Assembly (NCBI RefSeq): GCF_019649055.1
Contig: NW_026570288.1
Location: forward strand, 434,001-498,000
Direction: 5' to 3'
DNA from: Paramacrobiotus metropolitanus
Lineage: Eukaryota > Tardigrada > Eutardigrada > Parachela > Macrobiotidae
Length of the DNA stretch: 64,000 nt
Shown here in pieces: positions 21,953-32,954 of this stretch (positions are counted from its first letter, which is position 1; each line of letters begins with the position of its first letter). The translations under genes and the position numbers were made by a program. Under the pieces are notes generated by a model. The model saw only the letters and a list, made by a program, of their open reading frames with translations. It was not told where the DNA came from and did no database searches.

Positions 21953-22273
21953 CGTACTTTCTATTATTCGCTGTACATTCTCGATTGTTTTCTTGTGTGT
22001 TCGGATCTACTTTTGGTTTGGTTTCTACACGGATGCGCCGTGTCTATATAAGTCCGTGAGTGGCAGTATTTTACAGGATCAGTTCTCTCATTACGAGTTT
22101 GGCAGTTTCGGAGTTAATAATTAAATTATCGTCGGAGATGCAGTTCTCGCTTCGCGTAGATTCGTAGGCTTAGCTATGCCACATTCAGATACCAGCTCAT
22201 TCTCTGTCGTTGAGTTAGGTCGGTAGGATAGATTATTGCGGTAATTATTCCTATCGTACTGATCTCTCCGTCA
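21953..22273 (+). repeat. LTR-like repeat, copy B, with TATATAAG box
   Basis: Second copy of the 20918-21245 repeat, with a good TATA box TATATAAG at 22045-22052. The F-box reading frame on the other strand ends inside its last bases (NVTERSVR), so the repeat probably truncated or replaced the 3' end of that gene. Confidence 0.6.
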
Positions 22274-23048
22274 CATTCACACTGTTACAGAGAATTTGAG
22301 AGAAATTAGCAAAATTTATTACCTGGAAAATATTATTTTCGATGTACCGAATTGGTTTGTGAGCAACACAATCCGCAATCCATGCGGTTAACGCCGGCCG
22401 ATCCAACGGTTTCCGAAGAAGCAGGCTGCTCTCGAAAAGATCCCACATCTGCGCCGTAATCTTCTTCTTGTTCAGTTTCAGCAACGCGATATTGAACGTA
22501 TGTTCTATACAAGTTTGTAACTTATCGGCACTAACACGACAACGCTTCCACAAGATTTTTCTGTACGTCGAGGAAAATTCCAAGACCAGGTCCGCCATGA
22601 GCCCGGTCATCCTCGCAATACAATCAACTGTCCCACCGAAATCGACCTTGTACAACACCAGCGTCGACACCAGGTTGGAAGTACTGCGCACGCCATTGAT
22701 CAGTGCGGACAAGTCCGCTCCGCAGCCGTACCAATCCACCTGAATCAGGGCGACTATTTGGGTAACGCGACTGGGACACTTCAGTAAGCACGCCAGCAAC
22801 CAGTGCATAGTGTTCGATTGTTCATCATATTCCCCGTGCCGGCCGGAGACGCGCACATCCGGGAAATACGCCAGGGTGGTCAGGAGGGTGTTCCACACTG
22901 CACACACACGACGGCAACGGACGCGGCCGATGGAGTCCAGTGCCTGGAAAATCTCCACCAGCAGCTCAGCCGGCAACGCCAAACTCACATCAGTACCATC
23001 AGCTTCGCTATCCGCAGCCGTTAGTTGTGTTCTACACGCGATAACCAT
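22251..23048 (-). CDS. F-box protein (C-terminal part of a two-domain protein)
   Basis: From Met at 23048 (MVIACRTQLTAAD) the frame contains a clear F-box, LALPAELLVEIFQAL ... RCRRVCAVWNTLL, followed by about 200 residues resembling divergent leucine-rich/ligand-capture regions of F-box proteins. F-box proteins bind Skp1 and present substrates to Cullin-1 ubiquitin ligases. The frame upstream of 23048 stays open into an inverted-repeat element and is unlikely to be coding there. The last ~8 codons lie in an LTR-like repeat, so the native C-terminus is probably lost. The minus-strand ORF at 24677-24054 probably encodes the N-terminal domain of the same gene. Confidence 0.6.
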   Translation of the reverse strand: MVIACRTQLTAADSEADGTDVSLALPAELLVEIFQALDSIGRVRCRRVCAVWNTLLTTLAYFPDVRVSGRHGEYDEQSNTMHWLLACLLKCPSRVTQIVALIQVDWYGCGADLSALINGVRSTSNLVSTLVLYKVDFGGTVDCIARMTGLMADLVLEFSSTYRKILWKRCRVSADKLQTCIEHTFNIALLKLNKKKITAQMWDLFESSLLLRKPLDRPALTAWIADCVAHKPIRYIENNIFQVINFANFSQILCNSVNVTERSVR

Positions 23049-23192
23049 TTTTTGACGTAGTAAGAGTCGGGATGGTCCTGAAAGCCAGCCGCTCTCCAGC
23101 TTTGCCCGCGAGCTAGTGTACGTTACATCCTGCAAGCATGTAAATCGAATTCCATCTCGAATCCCCAAATACTTTTCAAATCTTTTTTGGGG

Positions 23193-23749
23193 CATTCTGT
23201 AGCTAGATGATTTGTACACGTACATGGACGTAAAAACCGTTTGTGCGCGCAACATTCGGTTCGGGAGTTATGGCTGTAAGCAAATTCCGAATAGCATAAA
23301 TGCATTCACGTGTCCAAAAGTCTCATTGTGCAAGTGCAATCTTCAAATTTTGCACACTAATACACGTAGGTAAGTACGAAGGTACGTGTTTTTACACCGA
23401 ACCAGAGTTGCAACGGTGTTTTCATTCGTTCAAATAATTTTTAAAATGTTTATAATTCATTTTAAAAATCGGAAAAAAATTAAACAATCGTGGTTCGGTG
23501 AAAAAACGATTTCCTTGTTTGTGTGCGTCTACGTGCAAAATTTGAAGGAAATCGGCCTATAATGAGAAATTTTATACACCTGTAGTCCTGTCCTGAACAC
23601 ATTTAAGCTGTACATTTATGCACCTGAATACATTTATACAACATTTAAATTTAAACTTTTTGGAATTTTCTTTCAGTCATAACTCCCGGAATCGAATGTA
23701 GCGCACACGAACGCTTTTCAGGCTAATATAATCATCTGGCTACAGAATG
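23193..23749. repeat. Inverted-repeat element in the F-box gene
   Basis: Left arm 23193-23280 begins CATTCTGTAGCTAGATGAT and includes GGGAGTTATG; the right arm at about 23670-23749 carries the reverse complement with mismatches. About 390 bp of AT-rich sequence lies between. The motif AGGAGTGCGCGAA just after it also occurs near 57961, so this is a dispersed family. Confidence 0.65.
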
Positions 23750-24053
23750 TCATAAAATAAAACAAAAAAGTGTTTAGGAGTGCGCGAACGCTTAAGTTTT
23801 CGGTGCATGTATACGAATTGGGTATCATGTACCGGATCACTTTCTTAAGATTGATTGATCTGTGTCGGTTCATCGAGGTACAGTACTATACTCGTATGTC
23901 TACTGTCTAGAGTAGCTAGCTAGCTTAATAAACATAAGCACTAAACAGTCTTAGTTTGTCAAGTCTTCTTGGATTATTTAGGTTTTCTTTTGTTGCTTAG
24001 ATTTCTTAGTTTTCTTCGGTTTCCTAAATTTTTCAAGTGTCTTAGTTTTTTTC

Positions 24054-24677
24054 TTAGTTAATTGTTGCAGTGCACAGCAAATTACAAACCACGTGCTCGG
24101 CTGTCAGAGGAGCGGCGGTCTGACACTGCAGATAGTGTAGGGTGTGGATGAGCAGGGTGGTGCACAAGACTTGATGTCGTTGGCTCATTTCGCACTGGAA
24201 GATCTCCCGCAGCAGTGGCGTCCCGTCTGCCCAAAAAGTGGTAGGTAGCGGACAGCCCCGGATAACAAAATCGCCCGGCCCCACGCGCCGCCCCCGCAAC
24301 TCCTCGTACGTGGGCGCTAGGCGCACTTGATCGTAAGACACCAGCTCCCTAGCCGTGCCGTAGGGTAGCTGCACTTCCACGTACTCAACATCAGTATAGG
24401 ACTGCAGACCCAGAGGGACGACTCTTCCCGAATACCATATCCAGGGACTGTCGGGATGGCAGCGCAGCAGGACCTGCACGGTTCCTTTCCACGAATACTT
24501 GGAGAGACAGCAGAAGATGCGCCCGTACTGAACAAACTGCGAGCGCTGTGTGACACATTCGAAATCAATTATCAGGCCCCCCTCCGCCAGGCTGATCACT
24601 TTGCCGTGCTGCAGGCGGCCGTCGACGATGACGTCCACGGCGTTCCATGCAGATACAGCGTCCCGATAAATAAGCAT
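24054..24677 (-). CDS. MLIYRD-type domain protein, likely N-terminal half of the F-box gene
   Basis: ATG at 24677 (MLIYRDAVSAWNAVDV) to the TAA at 24054, about 207 residues. The sequence is mixed and globular (VIVDGRLQHGKVISL, GLIIDFEC, WIWYSGRVVPL, GDFVIRGCPLP). I recall, without verification, an expanded invertebrate family in which this domain precedes an F-box in a single protein; here the F-box ORF lies 1 kb downstream on the same strand. Either an intron or an insertion separates them; a weak GTTTGT donor candidate lies near the end. Molecular function of the domain is unknown. Confidence 0.55.
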   Translation of the reverse strand: MLIYRDAVSAWNAVDVIVDGRLQHGKVISLAEGGLIIDFECVTQRSQFVQYGRIFCCLSKYSWKGTVQVLLRCHPDSPWIWYSGRVVPLGLQSYTDVEYVEVQLPYGTARELVSYDQVRLAPTYEELRGRRVGPGDFVIRGCPLPTTFWADGTPLLREIFQCEMSQRHQVLCTTLLIHTLHYLQCQTAAPLTAEHVVCNLLCTATIN

Positions 24678-24923
24678 GGTGCATTCATTCGTGCTCACAG
24701 TTCACTGTTTAGTGTTTACTGATTACAATCAAATTACAGACACAAATCCATGCGTGTGCTTGCTGTTGATGCATTCAGGGAAGGACTGTTGCTTCATCTA
24801 GAGTAATGATTTTGGTTGGCAGCAAACGCAACTATGTGCGGTACGCACACATCCCAAGCGAAAAGATACTGTAATTTACGAATACAGTCCTAGAGTTTCG
24901 TTAATACAATCCTAGAGTATTCA

Positions 24924-25021
24924 TAGAGAAACGAATATTATGATAGTCAAAAATGATATTGAAAATGACATTCAAAAATGATATTCAAAAATGATAGAGA
25001 AACGAATATTATGATAGTCAA
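24924..25021. repeat. Short tandem duplication
   Basis: AGAGAAACGAATATTATGAT occurs near 24924 and again near 24997, with ATTCAAAAATGAT units between. Simple local duplication just upstream of the LINE fragment. Confidence 0.6.
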
Positions 25022-25025
25022 TTCA

Positions 25026-25972
25026 ATCCTAAAAGTCTGTACATATGCGTTTTTCTAAAAAGCGAAGTGTAACAAATGTGCCGAAATACTACCTTGATAG
25101 CACTGAAATCGAACACCGCGCCGTATCCAAATATTTAGGTCTATTTGTAGACAGGAAGTTGCGATGGAGTGAGCATACGGATAATATCTGTATCAAAGTT
25201 CGAAAACGCATAGGCTATATATAGGTACTGTAGCCGCCCGCACAAGTTGCCCCACAGAGTGAGGTATACGGATGTTTGGCCTCACATTGCTCGCTGTTCA
25301 GCGCAGTGTGTGCAGGGAGAAGGCAGCGGCCGGATCTGCCAATGGAGCAACTTGTGCGGGCGGCTACAGTATTCGATTTTCGATCGTTATGATTCAGCGG
25401 CGTTAATATGTTTGTTTAAAAGTCTTGTTTTGCCTCTTTTTGACTACTGTAGTCCCGTTGTTCGACCAAATTTGAAAACCCGTAGAGATGCTCTTGAGAA
25501 ATGCGTTTCAAAGTTTCTAAAACGTTTACGATTAGGCAGCGCAAGTGAGGACTACCACGGTCGTTTGCGAGAATGCGGTTTGGACTCTGTAGAATTAAGA
25601 CGTTTGAAGCATTCCCTTATTCTGATGTATAAATTATGGTTTGGTATGATACCTTTTGGAGAATGCTTTTTTGTACGATATGAGCCCGTTACTGCCGCAA
25701 ATTCTATTGCAGGAAATACACGACAAGCACTGCGTATGGCCCGTCATCCGTATCCAGTGGAAGCAGCATCCACTACATTCTGTGGAACAACTTTTGCGGC
25801 AAGTGAAGAATCGTTTGCAAGCTGTATGGCCAAGTTGTGGAACGAACTAGAGTTGGAAGCATCATCGTACCGTTCTGTACTGTCATTCCAAAAAGCGCTT
25901 GACGAAATCCAGTGGAGAGAAGTTTCGTGGATTAAAGATCATTTCGCTACTGACTTTTTGCGTGTCATTTGA
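25026..25972 (+). pseudogene. 5'-truncated LINE, RT C-terminal region
   Basis: The first frame (KSVHMRFSKKRS ... KYLGLFVDRKLRWSEHTDNI ... RKRIGYI) and the frame from 25371 (FDRYDSAALICLFKSLVLP ... YCSPVV ... YHGRLRECGLDSVELRR) match the post-active-site RT and C-terminal region of CR1/L2/Jockey-type LINEs. The two parts are separated by a MITE at 25228-25369 and a one-base frame difference. The catalytic YxDD region is missing, as expected for a 5'-truncated dead copy. The 3' end carries a CTAAACCTAA-type tail near 26130. Confidence 0.75.
25228..25369. mobile_element. 142-bp MITE with TA target duplication
   Basis: Perfect 23-bp terminal inverted repeats, CTGTAGCCGCCCGCACAAGT at the left (first 20 bases) and its complement at the right, flanked by TA at 25226-25227 and 25370-25371. 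A TA duplication suggests Tc1/mariner-type mobilisation. It is inserted in the LINE relic. Confidence 0.88.
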
Positions 25973-26799
25973 TGATCGTTGTAGTACTCATTAAGTGATT
26001 GTTATATATATGCTTAAAATTTAATGTTATCTAAATTTCCCTGTGCTGTTATTTTTTTTGTTTATTGTCTGTAGATCTTGAGTAGGAGTGATTCCTTGTA
26101 TCTATAGACGTTAAGCATTAAAAACCTAAAAAACCTAAACCTAATGGAAAATCACAACGTGCTCACTGTTATGAAATACTATGTATCAATGGCAAAGCCC
26201 TACGCAACTGCAAGGGGTGAGAGTTACGTTGCCACTTGCTTTGGAGGCGTTCGACGGTACGGTATTCCATAATCCACCGGTACCGGTACCGGCGGTACGG
26301 TATGATGGTATGATTGGTATCTCATAATTTTTGTTTTCTTTTTGTACGTTTGCGCAAAACTCATTAATTTTTGTTTTCTTCAAATCTACCATTTTTATAA
26401 AAATTTATATACTTCTATTCAGAGTTATGGAAGCAGTTAAATTTTGCGTAGAATATTGTGAATGCGAGTGCGAGGAAATGTGAATTTTGAAAATATTTTT
26501 ATTTTTATTCATTCCTTTTACAACTCCATAAACGACGAGCAGTTAAGTAGAATCATAATCAATAATCAACGCTCAGTTCTGGTTAGGAAAAAACACACAA
26601 AGTATACAGTCTGTAATCTTGATGTTCGTTCGAATAAAACAAAAAATCGTTCAGTTGATAACCGTAGTCTCTATTTAGAATAACCAGACTCAGGTTACCT
26701 TTAATAAACCATGACCTTAGTACCTTAGAACATGACACGTATTGACGGTATTGTACAGTGCACAGAGTACTGTATTTGAAATTCGCACGTAAGACAAAA
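25973..26799. other. LINE 3' tail and AT-rich spacer
   Basis: Contains the end of the LINE, a GGTACCGGTACCGG-rich patch near 26276-26300 and AT-rich sequence. No gene supported. Confidence 0.4.
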
Positions 26800-26804
26800 C
26801 AAAA

Positions 26805-27022
26805 TGATAGAATTAACGTGGTTTTGGGAGTTTGCTTTAATGAAGAGTAATTCTCTGTGTAGTTAACATTGTAATTGTAGCTTCTTATATACTCAGTAAA
26901 ACAGTCAGATTGACTAAACTTCTGAGTAACAACTTCGCCTTTAAGGCCGGTGTATGACAAAGGGGCTGGGTGCCAACATGAGTAACAGACATTAGTAACG
27001 GTTACACTCATTTATTCTAACA
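26805..27022 (-). repeat. Copia 3' LTR
   Basis: Identical by eye to 30169-30386; the plus strand begins TGATAGAATT and ends TTCTAACA. Confidence 0.92.
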
Positions 27023-30000
27023 CCCCCCTTCACCCAGTCCGCGGTCATTCAGTCCATGCATCCCGATCAGTCCGGTGATGAACTTGACCTTGATCCCTCC
27101 AAGCGCCTTCGTTAGCATGTCCGCTGGATTTTGATCCGTGGGAATGTAGTTCACTTCGATGGTCCCGGCCTGTGCCTCCTGGCGGATCCGGTGGTAGCGT
27201 ATTCCGACATGCTTCGATCGCTTATGGAATTCCGGATTCTTTGACAACGCAATCGCTCCTTGGTTGTCCACGTACATCTCGGTGGCTTTCGTCATGTCCA
27301 CTACCGTCGTCGTACGTTGCCGGCTGGTCCATATATATGACTTTATCCAAGTCACCGTTCACAAATGCAGTCTTCACGTCAAACTGCACCATTTCCAGGT
27401 TGCGTGCAGCAGCCACCGCTAACACACAGCGCACCAATTCGTGTCGTACGACGGGGGCAAAGGTTTCGCCATAGTCAATGCCTTGCGCTTGTGAGTAGCC
27501 GCATGCCACAAGCCGTGCTTTCCGCTTATCCAGCTCGCCATCTGGAAGTAGTTTCGATTTAAAAACCCACTTACACTTCACAGTGCGCCGGTCTGCTGGT
27601 AGCTGTTCCAAAGTCCAAGTGCCCGTTTTATGCAGCGCTTCAAGCTCAGCATCCATTGCTTGCTTCCACAGGTGCCCGTCTGCTCTCGACAGCGCATCCT
27701 GGACATCAACTGGATCTGCGGCCGTGGCCATTGCGCTCAACGCAGCTCCCTTGGCTCTGGTTTCCATGGGATGCGGAAGAGGCGGATCCTTCACCAGATT
27801 CTTCGATCCCGGTGGTCGCCCTGGCCGTCGCTTCTCAACTGCTGCCTTTTCTACAGCAATCTCGCTTCCCGGCTCATCCTCCGCATCTTCCCACTCTTCA
27901 TCATCATCCCGCTCGTTCTCATCCCCCCTTGAGGCAGGATACCGTAGAGCAACTTCGGGAATCTCGTCGCCACCATCTGCGACAACCACATCTCCAACCC
28001 GCTCCACCTTTTTCGTTTCCCGGTTGAACACCCGGAGCACTTTTGTGGTATCCCAATCGTAACCTACAAACAGTGTTTTTACCGACTTGGGATCCAGCTT
28101 CCGTCTCTGATCCTCCGGAACTTTCACGTAGGCAGTTGATCCGAACACCCGCAGGTGGTCAACTGTTGGCTTCCGGCGGTGCCACAATTCATACGGAGTG
28201 ATTTCCAGCTTTCCCCGATTTGGCACAATGTTCCGTAGGTAGGCGGCGGTTGAGATGGCTTCACTCCATAGGAGATTTCTCTCACTTTTTGTGATGTCCG
28301 CATCGTAGAGCAGCGTTCGCGCACTGTCACAGAGCGTGCAGTTTTCCCGTTCTGCCATGCCGTTTGCTTGCTTCACGTAAGCCGGACTTCTTTCGTGCTT
28401 TATCCCTCTGTTCTGAAACAGCGTTTCAACCTCCTGGTTGATGTATTCAGTCCCGTTGTCCGTGCGAATCGACAACACCTTTCTACCAGTTTCCCTTTCT
28501 GCTGTGATAATCAGCTCTTTGAATGCATTACCCACAGAGTGCTTACTTGGTAGAGTTCGAACCATTCTGTATCCGCTGCTTTCATCTTTGAACGCTAAGA
28601 GATACCGATGTCCTTCCCAGGAGTCGGCGCCCATATGACACACATCACTATGAAACCGCTCACCTGGTAGGCACTCCCTTCCAGCACTGCTGTCATGGGT
28701 GTTAGCCGTTTGCTTTCCCATATGACACGCTTCACAGTCACCGCGCTTCGAGGTCACCACCTCCAGGCCGCCCACCACCTTGTTGCGGACCATGGAGCCG
28801 ACCAATGCGTCGCTGACGTGTCCAAGCCGCTGGTGCCAAATTCCCACAGGCTGCGCCTTCAGCGCATCTCCACTTGGCGGCACCACACGTATGAAAGGTC
28901 GGTACGTTGCACCGTCACCTCGCACTCCACCGAGGAACGCCTTGCCATCTTTGCTGATTGTCATCTTTCCTTTAGCGTGGGAAAATGCGAATCCCTTTCG
29001 CTCCAATGTCACCGTGGACAGCAGCGTAGTGTCGCATGCATCAGGTGCATAGTACACATTTTTCCATTCCGCTTCCCGCCACTGCTTTCCGTCGACGGAC
29101 ATCTCGATGTCGATCGTGCCAATATGGGTGGCCTGGATACTCGCGTTGTTGCCAACCACGAACGGCTTGGGAACATCTAGCTTAACTAGAGTTTTAAACC
29201 AGGTGTACTTATTCGTGATATGGTCACTTGCCCCACTATCAGCAATGATCGCATCCGTATTTCCGGCCACATGCATAGCTGAAACCATTAAGGATTCCTT
29301 CCTGTAACCGTGACCGGACATGTCCTGTCGCTTGTTGGTGCCTGGATCCCCTTTCCGCTTTGACCAACAATCTGCTTCTTTGTGGCCCGCTTTGCCGCAG
29401 TTGTGGCAGCTTCCGGTGAACTTCTTCTTCGCTCCAGTTGGTAGCCGCTTACCTTTTGCGTACAGCGACTCACCAGCTGGACTGGACCCGCTTCCTTCTC
29501 CCTGTCCCTTCATCATCTTTTCCGCTAGGAGCAGCTTCTCCCGGAACTTGGACATCTCAGGATTAGGACCGGCCATCATGTTCCACGACGAAACAAATGA
29601 GGCGTACTGTTTGGGCAAGCTGGCCAGCGTCTTACCGATCAACCAGGTGTCGGTAACCTTTTCCGGCTTCCCGCACGCGTCTATCTTTGCCGCTAGAACA
29701 TACAATGATGCCATGAATGTATTTGCGTCGTCTACCTCCTTCCACTTGACTTCGAAAAATTCGGTCATCGCCGACATCAAGTCGTTGTCAGTCTTCGGCT
29801 CTTTCAGCTCCTGGATCCTCTTCAGAATCTCAGCGGACGTCTTGCAGTCCCGACACTGACTGAAGGTGGTATCATCCACAGTCGCACGCAATATACTTCT
29901 GGCTTTTCCATCGGCAGCTATCCACTTCAGGTGGTGCTCATGCGCCGCTTTATCCGTTGCCGAATCTAGGGGCATCGTCAATGTCCCATTCACAACAGAC

Positions 30001-30101
30001 CACAAAGACTCACCAGTCAACACATCCTCCACCTGTACCCGCCATCGCGAGTAATTGGAGTCGTTCAACTCGGTGACCTTAATACTCTTCAACTGCGCCA
30101 T
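27017..30101 (-). pseudogene. Copia Gag-Pol with RT/RNase H core deleted
   Basis: Start chosen at MAQLKSIKVTELND (30101). Order: UBN2-type Gag; zinc knuckle CHNCGKAGHKEADC; protease (ADSGASDHIT); GAG-pre-integrase (HQRLGHVS); integrase (HSDVCHMG..., IRTDNGTEY, ANGMAERENC; DDE); RT start (CKWVFKSK, ARLVACGYSQ, QFDVKTAFVNGDLD). The frame then breaks near 27310-27330 and jumps to the RNase H end in another frame (YVDNQGAIALSKNPEFHKRS ... DMLTKALGG). The part holding the YxDD active site, several hundred bases, is absent. The element could move only with help from a complete relative. Confidence 0.9.
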
Positions 30102-30168
30102 TGTAGTATCCACACAACAATGATAAAACAACCTCAACACTGCTTAGAGACAAGCAGGTCTCATAATC

Positions 30169-30386
30169 TGATAGAATTAACGTGGTTTTGGGAGTTTGCT
30201 TTAATGAAGAGTAATTCTCTGTGTAGTTAACATTGTAATTGTAGCTTCTTATATACTCAGTAAAACAGTCAGATTGACTAAACTTCTGAGTAACAACTTC
30301 GCCTTTAAGGCCGGTGTATGACAAAGGGGCTGGGTGCCAACATGAGTAACAGACATTAGTAACGGTTACACTCATTTATTCTAACA
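30169..30386 (-). repeat. Copia 5' LTR
   Basis: Partner of 26805-27022; followed on the plus strand by the target duplicate CAAAA. Confidence 0.92.
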
Positions 30387-30763
30387 CAAAATAAATTAAT
30401 GGGTATATTGTGGTCCTGTTACTTATACAATTATGGGAGCCGTCGTTCGAAGTATCTTTGTTTATCGCTTATTTGGAAGATCAATCGGGTGGATATATAT
30501 GTACGTAAATGAATTTAATTTTATCTCTAACGGGTCGATACATACAGAGTACTTCGTATCAATCGTATGTATCATGTATTTATATAAATACGAGGGGATG
30601 TCAGTATCGCATCCCATCGTCTAAACGATTCTCAGGTATCTCACGTCACTGCAAACTCGGGTTGGTTTTGCTCTTTCGGCAAAAAATGCATGTTATTGTG
30701 CACTTATAAAGGTAGATGTGGACGGAAAAACGGTAGCACGACGCAAAGTGCATTTGGTTATAC

Positions 30764-30921
30764 TGCTAGTTGATTTGGGTGTTGCTAAAACCTGGACACG
30801 GCAGGCAGGCAGGCAAGTGGCAGGCAAGTGGCAGGTAACCGGCAGGTTACCGGCAGGCAGGTGGCAGGACAGCGGACGGCATCGCCTTGGCCACAGTCAA
30901 TTTATCGTGTCAATAAGGGCC
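30764..30921 (+). repeat. Dispersed GGCAGGCAAGT-rich repeat, copy 1
   Basis: Matches the reverse complement of 51932-52088 with few differences (GTTGATTTGGGTGTTGCTAA, CCTGGACACGGCAGGCAGG, GCGGACGGCATCGCCTTGG, GTCAATTTATCGTGTCAA). Contains decamer-like GGCAGGCAAGT tandem units. Confidence 0.8.
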
Positions 30922-31730
30922 GCTCCGACACTATCTGTACTGTATGTCAACACGCCATATGCACCATTTACAGCCTTGCCGCGAGAAGTTCGGGACTTTT
31001 TCTTAAAAATCACTACACGTCACCCACCAAGAAATTACTATTTAGTTAAGGCATCCGACTTTTTTATAATTATCGTATGTTTTAATCATTTTCTTCACTA
31101 CGGGTCGCGATGCTGAGTAGCTTGCATTACAGCGAGAATTACTCTGTACATTAAAGCAGACTAGCTGCAGCATAAAAATGCGATGCGACCCATGCACCAT
31201 CATAATCTTCTTCCAAGTAAAAATTGTCAAATTCCGCTAAGGCTCAATTTTAAAATTAGTCCTGCTGAGTTGTTCGTCACCGACTTTTCGTCGACTAACA
31301 CTGTCGACCGAAACTATGACGAGTGTCGACCGCACTATGTTGAACGTCACGAGGGCGACGACTAATAAAACATAAGAAAAACTAAGAAAACCATCGCGCT
31401 GTTTCCTTATATAACGGACATCCAATGGACGGTAACATTTTGAACTGAGAGCTCTCGTGTTTTCTCGTGTGAAAGCATTAGCGTGAACCTACCGGAAGCC
31501 ACATCTCTTTTAATCATTCTGAATAATTACATCTTCCAGATGACACTCGTCCCAGTAGGAACAGGGAACAGTTTGGTAAGTAGAACTTCGACATAAGAAA
31601 ACAGTTATCTTTCTTATTTTCCCACTTTGTCGATAGAGTAAGGTTTGGTCATCCAGTGCGGTGGTCGTAATGCGAATTCCGCATAGCATGTCAACATAAT
31701 AACAATTACATTATGGCTGCGTGGACGTAT

Positions 31731-31795
31731 GACCTTTCTTGGTCCGCACGGTGACCTTTCTTAATCCGCACGGTGACCTTCTTGGTCCGCACGGG
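31731..31795. repeat. 22-bp tandem repeat, three copies
   Basis: Units GACCTTTCTTGGTCCGCACG + GT, with one unit one base shorter. No function inferred. Confidence 0.85.
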
Positions 31796-32954
31796 CGTTG
31801 GCTGCGTGCACAGGAAGACGTACGTCGCCACGGGTTTTGGCTGTGGCACGGAAATTACAAAATATTTTTCAAATATTTTTGAATTTTACTTTCTAAATTA
31901 TAATGTTAAAGCCTGTTTTTCATAGATCGTTACCCGCATTTGGGATAAGTTGTATTTTGTGGTATGCCACAATCGAGGTAAACAGATTACAAAACATAAA
32001 GAAGATCAAGGTTTTGTCAACCTTGTCGGCATTTTGATGGCATCGAATACAGCCTTCAAATATCCTCACATAATTTCCGGTTTACGTTACCGCTTTTGGG
32101 CCAACAAATCGACAAAGGCGGTGACCAAAGCCATAATAATAATAGGCGCCCGTATTCAGCGCTTTTCTGTTTCTGGCATCGCTCCCTGACCACATCCACC
32201 ACATTCACCTCTTTTGTCCCTGTTCTAATTTAATTAAAAGTTTATGATCGATTAGGCGCCTCGTTTCCGTCCTCATATTTCTACCCAAAAAATCGTCTTT
32301 AAAATTTTTTTTAATTATTGCGTATTATTACTGTAGTAAGTGATGCATGGCCATGTCAGGCAGATGAGCCTGTGCGTGGTGCGTACGGCTCAACATAGTG
32401 CGTACTTGCACTCACTTACATGCCCTATTGCCGGCCTACACCTTTGGTCGGAATGGAATACGGAATGCGGAATGATTTCTCGGAACGGAATACTAATATA
32501 CGGAATAAAATTTTCGGAATACGGAAAGGAATAATAATTTCAGTCGGAACGGAATATTATATTTTAAGCGGAACGGAACAATGTTCCTGCGGAATGGAAT
32601 AGCGTAGTATTTTGTAAAGTGGCGACTAAATTCATTTGTAACCCAGGCGGTAATTCATAAACTATCAGGTACAGTAGTCGAAATCATGTACTTAACTGCG
32701 CTCCGATGACACTACTTTATCATATCAGCATAAACTGAAGGTGCCGTACTATCGGGTTAATATGCTGCAAGGTAATTAATTATGGAAAACATTTGCACGG
32801 AATATAACCCGCTGTCGTTGCTTAACACAAAAATATTTGTATGGTCAGTTCAGAAATTATATCATGAGCAAATCAAACAACCAAAACCGTTGCAAAACAA
32901 AAAACAAAAAGTATTGGTGGAAATATGTATTGAATAAGCAAATGACCCAGACGT

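Larger units (their letters stand above)
26800..30391 (-). mobile_element. Ty1/Copia element with identical LTRs, 5-bp target duplication
   Basis: LTRs at 26805-27022 and 30169-30386 (218 bp each) appear identical; the target duplication CAAAA is at 26800-26804 and 30387-30391. The coding strand is minus. LTRs run TGTTAGAAT...CTATCA on the coding strand. A polypurine tract (GAAGGGGGGTG) lies just before the 3' LTR. Domain order protease, integrase, RT is Copia type. The insertion is young by LTR identity but the RT core is deleted. Confidence 0.93.
30392..32349. other. Spacer with dispersed repeats, no gene supported
   Basis: Contains a GGCAGG-rich dispersed repeat (30764-30921) and a 22-bp tandem repeat (31731-31795). 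ORFs are short and without recognisable domains. Confidence 0.4.

Noticed and set aside
26220-26330. GGTACCGG-rich patch as a promoter or TIR
   Set aside because: Short palindromic low-complexity patch with no partner copy found nearby.
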